NCBI RefSeq assembly: GCF_001659605.2 | Contig: NC_035171.2 | Coordinates: 11,228,614-11,292,613 of the forward strand | DNA: 64,000 nt | DNA from: Manihot esculenta | Lineage: Eukaryota > Streptophyta > Magnoliopsida > Malpighiales > Euphorbiaceae | Direction: 5' to 3' | Part shown: piece by piece, positions 46,546-59,735 of the stretch | Position numbering within the stretch: the stretch's first letter is position 1 | How the letters are laid out: each line of letters begins with the position of its first letter | Translations under genes and position numbers: made by a program | Notes under the pieces: model-generated | Databases searched by the model: none | Told to the model about the DNA's origin: nothing | What the model saw: only the letters and a program-made list of their open reading frames with translations

Positions 46546-46770
46546 TTGAAGGTCCTTGTACTAAAAAATTGTAAACTGAACAAGCTTATTCATAGAATTC
46601 CCGAGTTTCTGATTTACCAATGGTAACTAAAATTGTTGATCTCTCTCAAAATAATTTGGAAGGAAGATTTTCTGCCTGGCTATCTGCAAACAATAGCCTA
46701 TTAGAATTTGTCAGGGAAGCAAAAGTCCTTGATGAGTTAGTTTTACTTGTTGCAAACAATAGCATAAAAT
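46546..46770 (+). pseudogene. Leucine-rich-repeat receptor-like protein relic
   Basis: Translation gives LKVLVLKNCKLN...IPEFLIYQW, then a TAA at 46624-46626, then LKIVDLSQNNLEGRFSAWL..NNSLLEF in the same frame. This is the consecutive LRR pattern of plant receptor-like proteins (LxxLxLxxCxLN, IPxFL, LKxVDLSxNNLxGxFPxWLxxNNxxLE). Only about two repeats survive and no start or membrane domain is present. It is a fragment of a disease-resistance-type RLP gene, not functional. Confidence 0.75.
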
Positions 46771-46776
46771 GACAAT

Positions 46777-46777
<1 letters not shown>

Positions 46778-46812
<35 letters not shown>
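46778..46812. repeat. Poly-T run (35 bases)
   Basis: An uninterrupted T run directly after the LRR relic. On the minus strand it would be a poly-A tail-like tract, so it may mark a retroposed piece or be simple slippage. Confidence 0.9.
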
Positions 46813-48115
46813 CATAGCTTTGTTCTGATCCTTTCCTTTCCTAAATCTATTTTTGTTTGATCGAGCATTGATTTTTGTTATTTTCACTACTTTTTTTGTT
46901 GTTATTTTCAGTTTTCTTGTAGTTATTGATTGTTATCAAATTAAACGATAATTTCAGTTGTATGGATATATAATTATTGTTTATATTATTTTATATTAAG
47001 ATTATAAGTCATATTAATTACACTTTTAAATAATTCACCTGTAATTATAAAATATTCTCAAAATTTAAAGTTTCACAATATTTTTTAATTAAATTTAAAA
47101 ATATAAATATTATTTAACTAAAAAGATTAGAATATTACGCTCATAAAACTTAAAAGTCATTTCTCTATAACCATAATTTTAAAAAAATCACGCTAAAATT
47201 TAAAAAAAAAAAAAACTTGTGAAGACTTAATAAAATTTCAAGTCCACTATTGTAATTTTTCTTTTTAAGATTTTTGACTTATTTTTTTTTATCTGTAATA
47301 CAAGATTACAGATAAAATTTAGCTATTATATCTATAAAAATATTAAATTGATATGAGATACAAAGATGTAAACACCATTGAAATCTTAGAAGTTAGAATT
47401 TAAGAGATAAAGGCGATAAATGATTTATTTTATTAATATTCATTTTAAAAGTTTTTCTTCTACTTTTAAATAAATATTTTTATAATTTTAATATTTTATT
47501 AAATATTTTATTTTTTTTCATTCACTCCTCTTTTGTTTTTTTAAATGAGAATTTGAGAATTGAAAAAATAGAATATGAGATTTCTCGGATTTATTTAGAT
47601 GCACTTATCCTACGCTAAGCTAAACTGTGAGTGCTTCATTCACTCTTTCATACTAGAAATATACATTGAAAATAAATATATTATATTTTATCATTATTTT
47701 TATTAAAATTTAATATATTTATTATTATTTTTAATTTGTACGTAACAATTTTAAAATAATAAAAATAATAATAAATTACATAGAAATGATAAGTAGACCA
47801 AGCATAAATTTTTGTCCTATGACCTATGCTAATTTTCATTGAATAATCATGACTTAATTATTATTTATAATATTAATTAGAAAAAGGTCTTGAATTTTAT
47901 TTAATACGTTTGGAATGACTTTTAAAAAGTAAGATAAATTAGGATTATTTTTTCTCATATTAATTAATTAAAAGTGAATTCCAAAGTGGATGTGTGATTA
48001 TTAATAAATTAATAAATTAGAAAAATTGGCAACAAAAATTAATAAATTATTGGAATATAATAATTTAGCTATTATTAATTATGAGATTTTTAAAAATTAT
48101 GAGATTAACTCCATT
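46813..48115. other. AT-rich intergenic DNA
   Basis: No gene or recognisable element; long A/T runs throughout. Confidence 0.55.
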
Positions 48116-48124
48116 ACTCATTAC

Positions 48125-48586
48125 TAGGGGTGAGCATTCGGTCGGTTCGGTTCAAAATCGAACCGAACCGAATAAACCGAAAACTGAAATTTTAGTATTT
48201 ATGAAAACCAAACCGAACCGATTTTGGTCAGAAACCGAATCGAACCGAACCAGTCTGATTCGGTTCGATTCGGTTCGGTTTGATCGGTTTCTATTTTTAA
48301 TAATTTTTTTATTTTTTATACTTTATTTTTAATATTTTAAAATTTAATTAAAATATTTTAATCATTTAATTTCTCAATATTATTGAAAAAATATATTATT
48401 ATTACTAATCGGTTCGGTTCGGTTTTTTCAGTTTTTTTCTGATCAAAACCGAACCGAACTGAAATAACCGAAATTTTTGAAATTAAAAACCGAACCGAAC
48501 CGAAATATATAAAAAACCGAACTAAATTTTCAAATTGATTCGATTCAATCGATTTTTTCGATTTGAACCGAATACTGCTCACCCCT
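48125..48586. mobile_element. Small inverted-repeat element (MITE, Mutator-like) with 9-bp duplication
   Basis: 462 bp. Left end TAGGGGTGAGCATTCGGT and right end ACCGAATACTGCTCACCCCT are inverted matches. The 9-bp target-site duplication ACTCATTAC lies at 48116-48124 and 48587-48595, a length typical of Mutator-like elements. The interior is full of CGGTTCGGTT and AACCGAACCG, giving many internal hairpins. No transposase. An older copy lies at 34155-34618. Confidence 0.88.
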
Positions 48587-48683
48587 ACTCATTACGGCTT
48601 ACTTAGTTCTATTTGTCTTTTAATGAACTTTGCATCAATACAAGTGAGAGGAGAAAAAAAATGGAAGAAAGGTGATTTAAGAC

Positions 48684-48705
48684 GAGAGAGAGAGAGAGAG
48701 AGAGA
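48684..48705. repeat. (GA)n microsatellite
   Basis: About 11 GA units. The surrounding plus-strand frame (48563-48847) has no recognised domain. Confidence 0.9.
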
Positions 48706-49415
48706 TGGGGAGGAGATATCTCTTGGTAATCTCACCTCTACAACTTACATCTCAGAGTTTCCTTTCAAGAGTCAAAATCATCATAATGCAAGCATGGAAA
48801 GATACCACAAGATCACCTCCTTTGAGCAACACTGGTTATCCAAATAGTAAGATAACAAAAGTTTTTTCTTAATTTTTTTTTTTTTTTTATCAAAGCATGA
48901 ACAACTTTTTCCCTCACTTTCTCTAAGGGTTCACCAAATTGAGCGTCTTTTTTAAGTTTTTATAAACATGATATACACTGACTTGGATGACCTATTAATT
49001 AATTATATATGGAGTTGTGGATAAAATTTTTAAAAGATAAAGTTATTTTTTAAAAAATAGTTTTTTTTTAATTTAAAAATATTTTTTGTTAATTTTTTAA
49101 TATTTTAAAAATAAAAAAATGTAAAAAATATTTTCTATGAAATAGACGTAATTTTAGTATATTTTAATATATTTGAAGACAAAAAGATAAATTTGTTAAT
49201 GATAATACTATTTAGGGATATTTTTGTAATTTGCCTTATAAAATTAATGTTGTAAAATAAAAAAATGTCTTGCATAGTTTATAGAAAATTTAAGAAATAT
49301 TAGATAATCCCACCATAAAAGTAGAAAAGGATGGAGAATCACGACTTGAATCTTTTTAGATTTTTTATTGCAATTGTCATTAAGTTTGGGTAGAATAAAA
49401 TTTTTAAAACTTTTA
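48706..49415. other. Intergenic DNA
   Basis: No gene; AT-rich after 48850. Confidence 0.5.
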
Positions 49416-49456
49416 TGATATATAGGTGTTTTAATGAAAATTTTAAGAGAGATATT

Positions 49457-49624
49457 TGTAACGACCCCAAAATGGACCGTCACCGGCGCTAGAATTCAGA
49501 TCGACTTAAGGCCGTCAGAACCCGTAGCAAGCCTGCTATACTCTCTGAGTACCTGTAAAATCTCATACATGGTCATACATTTTCTGTCAGGAATTCCAAT
49601 GCCGGACTCTAGTCGGGTATTACA
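49457..49624. mobile_element. Solo LTR of a small (TRIM-like) retrotransposon, 168 bp
   Basis: Starts TGTAACGACCCCAAAATGG and ends TAGTCGGGTATTACA, so it has TG...CA ends and a short inverted match. The 5-bp duplication ATATT flanks it (49452-49456 and 49625-49629). The homologous module near 55112 and 63295 lacks it, giving two natural empty sites. The interior is GC-rich in AT-rich surroundings. Confidence 0.88.
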
Positions 49625-50518
49625 ATATTGACACATTATTAAAAATATTGACAACAACATAGTCTTATAATAATATTTTAAATTTATTCATAAACTAAAT
49701 TGTTATTTAATTATTTTTAAAGTTTTATAAACGAAAATATTAAATTTTAATATGAAATATTTTTAAATATATTTTAGTAATATATTTATTGTATTTTTTT
49801 TAAAAAAAATAAAATAAAATATCAATGCTAAACAAATGGTACTCCTAGAGGTTATTGTATTAAAGTATATGGACTATCATATATACTCATTGTAAAATAT
49901 CACTCACGGAAACATAAAAGTTATTTTTTTTATCAATTGGTTGTATTTTATGCCTTTATTTTATTAGTAACCGAGTTCTTCCAAAAATATGAAATTTTGA
50001 ATTTAAATATTAATTAAAGTCAATAATTAAAAAATATAATATAATATAAAATATAATTTGAATTTTTTTATTAATGTACCATATATTCTATTTAACCAAG
50101 GTTTATATAGCTGTATATGAGAGAATTATTGAATGGTATCCAAAAGTTAAAAATCCAGTATAAATCAAACCAAACTAAAATTTAAAAATAGAAATAAATC
50201 AAACCAACTAGACAATAAGCAAACCAAATTAAAAAATAAATAGTCACGACTAAGTATTGACTTTACCAAACTCCATCACCATAGCACCGATGACTCCCCT
50301 CGATATCCCGTTGTTGTCGACCAATATGGAAGCGAGCACAACAATAAGCAAAGAACGCAATCAACACCAAATTCAGAAAAAACAAAACAAATATAATAAA
50401 AAAACAAAACAACTAGCATGCAGTAAATTAGAAAATGCCTTTGAAATAAAATAAGAGTGTTGATCATCCAAGTACTACTATAAAAGGGAGACATTCAGAA
50501 CTCAGCTAAATAATAATA

Positions 50519-51050
50519 TACGGGAGTGAAAATCGCCGGACGTAATAGTGCGGTCTCGAGAATTCAATGTCACTAAAATCAAACCCTTTTTGGAATCATA
50601 TAAAAACCCTCAAATAAATTAAATTTATCGAGCAAATCTCTCATTGGAGAAGACTAAAACATGCAAAATAGAAGCCGTCCACAATCGGTAAGAAAAATTA
50701 GAGATAGAGGTTAAAAAATAACTATAAATCTAACAAAACTACAAAATATAAAAAATCACCAATCACAAAATAACTCGATAAATTATAGGCGAAATGAAAA
50801 ATCTTACCCAACTCAATTCTGACGATAATTTGCATAATATATCAAAAATAAAAAAATAAAATAAATACATAAAAAGAAGTCAATGAATCAAGTCATTTGA
50901 TGACAAACTCTAAATCATTCCAAATACTGAATTCCAAAATGGAAGTGATTGTGGTCCATATACCACACCAAATTGCATTCCTTTCCATCTCATTCTCTTC
51001 TATTTTCGTTCTCCAAGTCCATCTGTTATGATTTATGATTTATGATTTTT
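50519..51050. repeat. Repeat module 1-2, copy A
   Basis: From TATACGGGAGTGAAAATCGC to TTATGATTTATGATTT. Matches copies at 58968-59530 and 63465-64000. The small frame at 50257-50454 upstream is not a gene. Confidence 0.8.
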
Positions 51051-51459
51051 TTTTCTTTTATGTTATTAACTTCTTGTATTTTTTATAACTTTTCATTTGA
51101 AATTATATTAATTTAATTTCTAAGTATTTTTTTTCCTCTTAAAAAGTTCCTTCATTAGATAAATTATTTTTTCCCTTAAAAAATATATTTTTAGATTTTT
51201 TATTGATTCCTTCCAGTTTTTTTTTTTAAATTATTGTAAAGAATCTGTAAAGATATTAAGTTTCCATTAATAAATTTAATTTTTAAAAAATTAAATTGAG
51301 GTGGGTATCTTAAGATTGTTGGGCCCTTGATGATTACATTAGAATATGTAATATGAGATTCTTGTGATAATTCTCCATTTGATTTTCCAAACTTTCATTA
51401 GGAATTCCAACATTAAAACATTAAAATAAATTGTATTAATAAAATTATTGATGATTTGA

Positions 51460-51730
51460 AATTATAATATTTTGAGGGAGATAAAGATACGGAGAAACGA
51501 CCGAAAATATTGGAGAGAGAGAAAGAGACCGAGGGAAATTGAAAGAAAAAGAGCTATATAGACTATTATATACCTTAATAATCATTCTCACGGATTACAA
51601 TTTTAAAAACCTCACAGTCGAAGAAAGTAAATTTATAAATACTTAATAAAATTTCAAGTCTACTGCTATAATTTTTTTTCTCTTTTATATTCTCAACCTC
51701 TGGTATAATTTAAAAACCTCACACTCGAAT
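51460..51730. repeat. Repeat module 3, copy A
   Basis: Shares ATAATATTTTGAGGGAGATA, the AAGAAA...TATATAGACTATTATATAC phrase and TCATTCTC with 57375-57660 and 62525-62760; partial copies lie at 54330-54400 and 60665-60910. Confidence 0.75.
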
Positions 51731-52369
51731 AAATTTTTAATGATCCGGTCAATACGTTTGAATAAACTAAAATTCTTGAAATTTTATAATATTATTATTT
51801 TGAAAAAATATAATAAATCACTTATCTACCATTGATCTATAGTATTAATGTCAAGTCAATATAATTACTTTTTTTTCTAGTGGCTTACCAAAATATCTTC
51901 TTCTAAAAGTCCTTAGTCGCCTACACTATATGAAAAAAAAAAATTATATAACTTTTTAACACGATCAACTTTTTAACAAAATATTTAGTAAATCACTGCA
52001 CTTTAAATTTTACTAATTATAATATAAATTAAATAGATTTTTCACGTCCTTTATCATTTGGAGAAAAAATCTCTTCTTTGAATATTGATTCAAAAATTTT
52101 TTATAAAATATTATTGTAAAGATTCTGTAAAGAGATATTAAGTTTCTATTAATAAATTTAATTTTTTAAAAAATATTAATTTTATTTATTGTAAATTTTA
52201 AAAATAAAATAAAAATTTTACTTTTGTTTTTATATTTTATATATTCTAATTTTAAAAGTACTGATAAATAAAAATATAAGAAGTTAACGAGTTTTACAAC
52301 AACTAATTAATAAGAAAAAAAAGATTTTATACTCATATATATTTTACGCTTATTCCATGTATTATATAA

Positions 52370-55300
52370 CATAATTAACCTCATTTAGATTAAGACTTGC
52401 ATACATAGATAGTCTAAATTTTCTCATATGAAGTTATGAATTTTAGCCACTTAAATTAAAGTGATTATGAATTTTGGCTGGTAATTAGAAAATTTCTCTT
52501 TTTTGTTTTAAATTTTGATGATAGATTACAACAAGAGGCATATTTTATTCTAATAGCTCATAAAATATTTCTTTCTAAGCGTTTTTAGTACGCCAGTAAA
52601 TTAAATCAAATCAGTATTAATATTAATGATCCTGTTAAAATTATTGAGCCAAGTAAAAAAAAAAACTAAAATACCCCGGTTAATAAGTTTAGATAGAATA
52701 AAATAGTATAATCTACTAAAAATAAAACCGAAATAAAGATGGAGAATAAAATAAAGATGTGCGATTATTACAGCCTAAAATTATTTAAAATTATTTCAAT
52801 GATAAATAATAATAATAACATATATTAAATAGTTTAAAGCACTTTGAAATTAAAATAATAACATTAATTTTAATTTCTAGGCAAACTTGAACTCATCTTA
52901 ATTTTTGGTAACTTTTTAAATATATATCTTAATTTTTTTTTTGTTATGTTGAATTTGAGACTTGGAAATCAAGTGAGATGTTTTTAACTTCAACAGAATA
53001 AGCATTTTAAACTTGCATGTGTATGTGTTTCAATATGCTTCCTATAATAATAATAATAATTTAGATTTATTTATAAAGTAAATTATTATTTAATTATTTT
53101 TAAAACGGAAATGTTAAATTTTAATATGAAATTATTTTTAAATATATTTCATTAATATATTTGTTGCATTTGTTTTTAAAAAAAAGCGAATATCAATGCC
53201 AAACAAATACCGCTAGTAATTAAAGTTTGATTATAGAATGATAATTAGAAAATTTTGAATGCATGCTTAATCATATTTAATATTGATTTAAGAAATTAAT
53301 AAATTATTGAGATGATTATCTGAAAAAGAAATTTTGATAATATTATCAATTTAATTGAAAATTTTGAGAAAATACAATAAATCACTTATCTATTGTAATA
53401 AATTTACAGTTTTACAACTACTAATTAACAAGAAAAAAGAAAATAATTGTGAGATGAAAATTTTATAAAATATTTCAATCTCACTAATAATTAGTATTTT
53501 TTTTATATCATATATTTTACAGTTATTCTATGTCTTATGGAACATAATTAACCTCGTTTAGATTAAGATTTGGATGAAAAGATGGTCTGAATTTTCTCAT
53601 ATGGAATTGGGTGGGCCATTTAAATTGAAGTTGATTATGAAGTTTGGCCACTGAATGATAATTTGGAAATTTTGAATAAATATGGGACCGCATTTAATGT
53701 CTCAAACTTGCTTTCTATACTAATAATATTTTAGATTTATTCATAAAGTAAATTATTATTTAATTATTTTTTAAAACGGAAATGTTAAATTTTAATATGA
53801 AAATATTTTTAAATATATTTCATTAATATATTTGTTGTATTTTTTTAAAAAGTAAATAAAATTATAATTAAAATTTGCTCACATAATGGTAATTAGGAAA
53901 TTTTAAATGAATAATATATCATGATTTATGCGATTATTAAATTATTGAGATGATTATTTAAGAGAAAATATTTAATGATTCCGGTTAATATGTTTGGATA
54001 GATTAAAATTCTTAAAATTTTATAATATTATTATTTTAATTTAAAATTTTGAGAGAATATAATAAACTACTTATCTACCATTGACCTATATAATTGACAT
54101 CAAGTCAATACAATTACTTTCTTTTTTCCGGTGGCTTATCAAAATATTTCCTTCTAAACATCTTCAACCGCCTGCAATATATAAAAAAAAAATTATTAAA
54201 AAAAATTATTATAAAATATTTTCTTTAATTGATATTTTTTAAATATAAATTATTTTTTATAAATAAATAAAATTTAAACTACTGAAATAAGTATTAATAA
54301 CAATATATGAAATAATTTATAATTATAATATTTGAAGAGATAAAGGTATGAAGAGACTAATGGAAATGATAATGAGAGAGATTTTTTTTATAATTATAAT
54401 ACGTCCTTTATAGTTATTTTATATTTTTAATTTTAAAAGTACTAATAAATGAAAATATATTTTATAGTTATTCCATGCGTTATGCAACATAATTAACCTC
54501 ATTTAGATTAAGACTTGCATATAGAGATGGTCTGAATTTTCTCATATGGAATTAGATTGGCCACTTAAATTAAAGTGATTATAAAGTTTGGCCATTGAAG
54601 GGTAGTTAGATTTTTTTTTTTTTGAATTTTGATAATATTATCAAAAAGTAAATTATTTTTTAAATGGAAATGTTAAATTTTAATATGAAAATATTTTTAG
54701 TTATATTTCATTAATATATTGTTGCATTTTTTTTTAAAAAAATATCAATGCCAAACAAATAGTGGTACTAATTAGGAAATTTTGAATGCATACAGAACCA
54801 TATTTGATATTGATTTAAGAAATTAATGAATTATTGAGATGGTTATATGAAAAAAGAAATTTTGATGATTTTAGTCAATACGTTTAGGTATAATTAAAGT
54901 TTTAAAAATTTGATAATATTATTAATTTAATTAAAAATTTTGAGAAAATACAATAAATCACTTATATATCATTGACTATGGTTGTTAAATATTAATGAAT
55001 CATTGAAATTATTGTGGAAGACTTAAATATTCCGGTCAATAAATTTGGATAGAATAAAATTCTTAAAAATTTCATGATATATAGCTGTCTTGATGGAAAA
55101 TTTAAGAGAAATATCACACATCATTAAAATTATTGGCAATAATATAGTCTCAGAGTAATATTTTAAATTTAGTCTTAAAATAAATTGTTATTTAAATATT
55201 TTTAAATTTATATTAATGAAAATGTTAAATTTTAATACGAAATATTCTTAAATATATTTCAGTAATATATTTATTGTATTTTTTTATAAAAAAAAACTAA

Positions 55301-55447
55301 AATATCAATGTCAAACAAATAGTAATCCTAATTAAAGTATGTAAACTATCATTTATTCTCATTGTAAATTATCACTCGTGGAAACATGGAAGTTATTTTT
55401 TTTATCAATTGATTGTATTTTATACCTTTATTTTATTAGTAATAAAT
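52370..55447. repeat. Series of module 4 and 5 copies
   Basis: Module 4 (TTAGATTAAGACTTGCATA...TTTTCTCATATG..., then a GGCCACTTAAATTAAAGTGA phrase) occurs at about 52387, 53563 and 54505; module 5 at 53192 and 54747. Spacing near 1.0-1.2 kb suggests a former tandem array. No gene. Confidence 0.7.
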
Positions 55448-56575
55448 AGGGATGTCAGGCGGGCGGGTTTTCACGGGTACTCGATCCGCCCAAACCCTAT
55501 TAGGACGGATTTGGATTTTTACAAAACGGATTTGAGCGAATTCGGATTTGAAAAATTTTACCCGTCTCGAATTCGGGTAGGGTTCGGAATCAGATGATCG
55601 GATACCCGTTACCCGAACCCGATTAGTATATAACAAAACTAACCCTAACCCTAATCCTTAATTCCTTTTTTTATTTTCACTTCACTCTCTCCGTCGGCGC
55701 CTCTCTCCCTGCTTCCCTTCCCATAATTCCCAATCGGCCTCTCTCCTCTACTTCACTTCCCATAATTCTCAATCGGCCTCTCCCCTCCACTTCACTGACG
55801 ACTGTCGGCGCAGGCCAGTCGGCACCGGCGACGATAAATCTTCTCTTCTCTCTCCATATCTCCTTCTCCCACTTCTCAGTCAGAGACAACTCTTTCCTCT
55901 CTCTCCCCTCTCTCCGATCGGCATCGGCGACATCTCCTTCTCTCCGATTGACGCCTCTCTCCCCCACTTCACTGACGACTGCTAGAGACAACCCTTGCCT
56001 CTCCACAATCGGCGTCGGCGACATCTCCTTTGGCTGGAATTCTCTTCAGGTTTGCAATCAAATTTTTTGATAATCAAGATCTTTTATGTGCATGTTGTTA
56101 AAGAATTTTTAGTTGTTATTAAAGAATTTTAGAATTGATGAACTATTAATTTGATTATTTGGATACTCTTAAAAAATCTAATTATTTGCTATTTGATTAT
56201 TGTTCTCCAATGTTTCTACTGCTGGGCATTTTTCCAATATTTCTACTGCTGGGTTGTGCATATCTTAGGGATAGTTTTATGTTGAATAGATAATTGAGGT
56301 GATATTTGGGTTGTGCAAATTTTCTAATTCAGGTTGTGCAAATTATTCAGGTTTGATATTTGGGTTATAATATCTAAATTTTTAAATTTTTTTTCATTGA
56401 ATTGAATTTAAAAAAATCGGGTTCGGTCGGGTTCGGGTTAGGTTCGGATATTGTACGCGTATTTTTAAACGGATTTGGAACGGGTACTGATAGTAAAATT
56501 AAAATACTAGGACGGGTTCGGAAATTTTATATATAATCGGGTTCGGTTTGAGTATTGTGAGATTTTGAATTTGAA
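55448..56575. mobile_element. GC-rich insertion within a repeat module
   Basis: The flanks (TTTTATTAGTAA on the left, AGATTTTGAATTTGAATAC on the right) are adjacent in copy A near 49970-50010, so about 1.1 kb was inserted here. Left end GGATGTCAGGCGGGCGGG, with CGGGTACTCG and CCGAACCCGA inside; the right end has CGGGTTCGG phrases at 56419-56556. Between them a CT-rich stretch (55677-56040) repeats CCCATAATTC.CAATCGGCCTCTC about twice and resembles a captured 5' leader. No transposase; the long minus-strand frame at 55677-56024 is a by-product of low complexity. Confidence 0.65.
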
Positions 56576-56759
56576 TACTAATTAAATTAATTATTAAAAA
56601 ATAAAATATAATAAATTTTTTTATTAATGCACCATATATTCTATTTAACTAAAATTTATATAATCGCGAGAGAGTTACTGAACAGATCCAAAAGTTTAAA
56701 ATTCAGTATAAATTCAATCAAACTAAAATCTAAAAATCAAAATATATAAATAAAATAAA

Positions 56760-58860
56760 TATTAAACTAATTAAATTAAAATTAAAAGAATTTAATTAAA
56801 ATATAAATATATGCAAACGTTGAGTTTTTTGGATCAATTGACCTTATTCTATGATGGAGAAGAACAAAGAGTAGAGGTGATTCCATTCGAGCAAGGCCAA
56901 AGTAATCCGAAACAAAAAACCAAAGAAGACCAATCAATAACAGCAACAAAAAGGACAACAAAGAGATGCACAGAAGCCTGGAAGCCTTGCTGAGGCTTAC
57001 TTTCCCTTCTTCTTCCCTGCTCTTTCTTTTCACTTTCGCTTTCCTTGATCCTCTTCTCCACTAGGTCATTTATTTCAAAAGAAAATTTTATATTTTTAAC
57101 ATTTAAGTCAATAAAAAAATAGTTAAAGAAAAATATTTTTGTTATTAAAATAAAAATATATTATTTTTCATATTTTGAAAATTTTATTAAAATATTAATA
57201 TATTTTAATTTTTAAAACAAAATTAAATAATAAAAATAAATTATTTATTATAAAATATTTTATTTGATTGATATTTTTTAAATATAAATTATTTTTCACA
57301 AATAAATAAAATCTAAATCACTGAAATAAGTATTAATAACAATATATGAAATGATTTATAATTATAATATTTAGAGAGATAAAGATATGGAGAGATGAAT
57401 GAAAATGATGGAGAGAGACCGAAAGAAAAAGAAGCATGTAGGCCATTATATACGGTAATAGTCATTCTCAGGACCATAATTTTGAAAACATCACAATCTA
57501 AGAAAATTTTAAGTCTGCTACTATAATTTTTCTTTCTTTAGCGTTCTTAAAATACAAAAATTCTAAGTCCGGTGAATTTTAAGTCCGCTGCTATCATTTT
57601 TCTTTCTTTAGCGTTCTTAACTTTTTGTATTTTTTCTTTTTTAATGATCTTTCATCCGAAATTATGTTAATTTAATTTTTAGTTAGTTAATTTTAACCAT
57701 TAAGTATTATTAAAAAATTTAAAATATCCCTAATATAGAAAGACTAATTAATATTTTTTTAAAAAATTTAAATATCAGTTAATAAATTTTTTAAAATTAT
57801 AAAGATTATTTAATAAAATATTTAACGGTTAAAATTAATAGAAAAACTAACTAATAAAATTTTTAAAATGTTAAAAATATTTTAATATATTTTTTAAAAT
57901 TAAAAAATTAACTAATGAATTTTTTCCTACCATGAAAATCAAATAATAACTTTTCCTTTTTACTAATAAAGATCTCTTAAATGGATTTTTCGCGTCCTTT
58001 ATCATTTCTTTCCCTTTACTGGATAAACTTTTTTTTTTCTTAAGAAAATATATTGATTCAAAAAAATTTTAAAAATATTATTATAAATAGATATTAAGTT
58101 TCCATTAATAAATTTAATTTTTTAAAAAAGTTAATTATAAATTTTAAAAATAAAACTAAGCATAGTAAAATTTTGAAAATAAAACTTAATTAAATTTTAC
58201 TTTTTGTTTTTCTATTTTATATGTTCTAATTTTAAAAATATTAATAAATGAAAATATATATTACAATTATTCCATGTATTATAAAACATAATTAAGTTTA
58301 TTTAGATTAAGATTTGCATATAGAGATCTAAATTTTTCATATGAAATTGGGTGGACCACTTAAATTAAAGTGACCATGAAGTTGCCATTCACATGGTAAT
58401 GAGGAATTTTCTTTTTTATTTTCTGAAAAAAATCCCAGTCAATATGTTTAGATAGGATAAATTTTTTAAAAATTTAATAATATTATCTAATTTACTTAGA
58501 AATTTTGAGAAAAATAACATAATAATTCATTAAAATTATTGTCTAAGACTTAAATATCGCGATGAACAAGTTTGGATATAATAAAATTAATTTTCAAAAT
58601 AGAAATTTTGAGTTTTATTATAAATTAAAATAGCTGAATATATAATTATATTTTATATTAAACACAAATTAATTATATTATTTTTTATAAATAATTAATT
58701 ATATTATTAATAATTTATTAAAAAAGTAAAAATTGATCACATATTACTAACGGTATTTTAAATTTTGCTATGCTATGAATTATTATAAATTGATTATAAT
58801 TTTATTGTTTTATAAAAATTTAAAATTTAATCAATAAAATTTTAAATACAGTTAATAATA
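56760..58860. repeat. Second insertion splitting repeat copy B; contains modules 3 and 4
   Basis: Copy A is continuous across the match of 56760 and 58860, whereas here about 2.1 kb intervenes. It contains a low-complexity piece (56810-57060), module 3 at 57375-57660 and module 4 near 58300. A 73-bp tandem duplication lies at about 57505-57650 (TTTTTCTTTCTTTAGCGTTC twice). Confidence 0.6.
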
Positions 58861-58967
58861 AATCAAATCAACTAGACAATAAATAAATCAAAATTAAAAA
58901 ATAAATAGTCACGACTAAGCACTGATTTTATCAAACTCTGCTGCCACAGCACTGATGACTCCCTTTG

Positions 58968-59530
58968 AGCGGGGATCACCGAATGTAACAGCGCAATCTC
59001 GAGAGTCCATTATTATTGAAATCAAACCATCTTCGGAATCATATAAAAATTTTCAAGCAAAGTTTATCGAGCAAATTTCTCGCCGGAGAAACCACCTACA
59101 ACCGACAAGGAAAATTAGAGGTAGAGATTAAAAAAATAACTATAAATTTAATAAAACTACAAAATACAAAAAGTCATCGACCACAAAGTAACTCGGCAAA
59201 TCATAGGAAAAGTTGAAAACTCTATCGAACTCAAGCATCACAACTAATGATAATTTGCATAATATCAAAATAAAAAAATAAATTAAAAAAATCAATGATT
59301 TAACCCTATTAAACCGACACTAATGGTAATTTCCACAATATCAAAATAAAAAATAAATAAAAAGAAGTCAATGAGTTAAGTAATTTGATGATAAAGTCTA
59401 AATTATTTCAAACCCCAAATTTCAAAATGAAAGTGATTGTGGTCCCACGAACCATACCAAACCAAATTGTACTCCTTTTCATTTTGTTTTCTTTTATTTT
59501 CATTTTTAAAATCCGTTCAAAATACGGTTA
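58968..59530. repeat. Repeat module 1-2, copy B
   Basis: Matches 50519-51050 and 63465-64000 over about 550 bp with substitutions. The plus-strand frame at 59016-59216 is not a gene. Confidence 0.8.
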
Positions 59531-59735
59531 TGTTTGAAATTATATCATTAACTCAATTAAGTTCGAGATGAAAATTAATTAATAATTTTTAACTCAAATT
59601 TAGGATTGAAAATATTTCCGTCCAGGTACGGTTATGTTTGAAATTAGACCATTAACTCAATTAAGTTCGAGATGGAAATCGATTAATAATTTTTAACTCA
59701 AATTTAAAATTAAAAGTATCTAAGAGCCGTTCTAA
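59523..59735. repeat. Tandem duplication of 104 bp
   Basis: TACGGTTATGTTTGAAATTA starts at 59523 and again at 59627; the units share ATTAACTCAATTAAGTTCGA and differ at few positions. Confidence 0.85.

Noticed and set aside
50257..50494. Small frames on both strands near 50.3 kb
   Set aside because: They lie in repeat module copy A, and the homologous copies do not keep them open.
55677..56024. 115-codon minus-strand frame rich in Glu and Arg
   Set aside because: Caused by the CT-rich low-complexity stretch read backwards.
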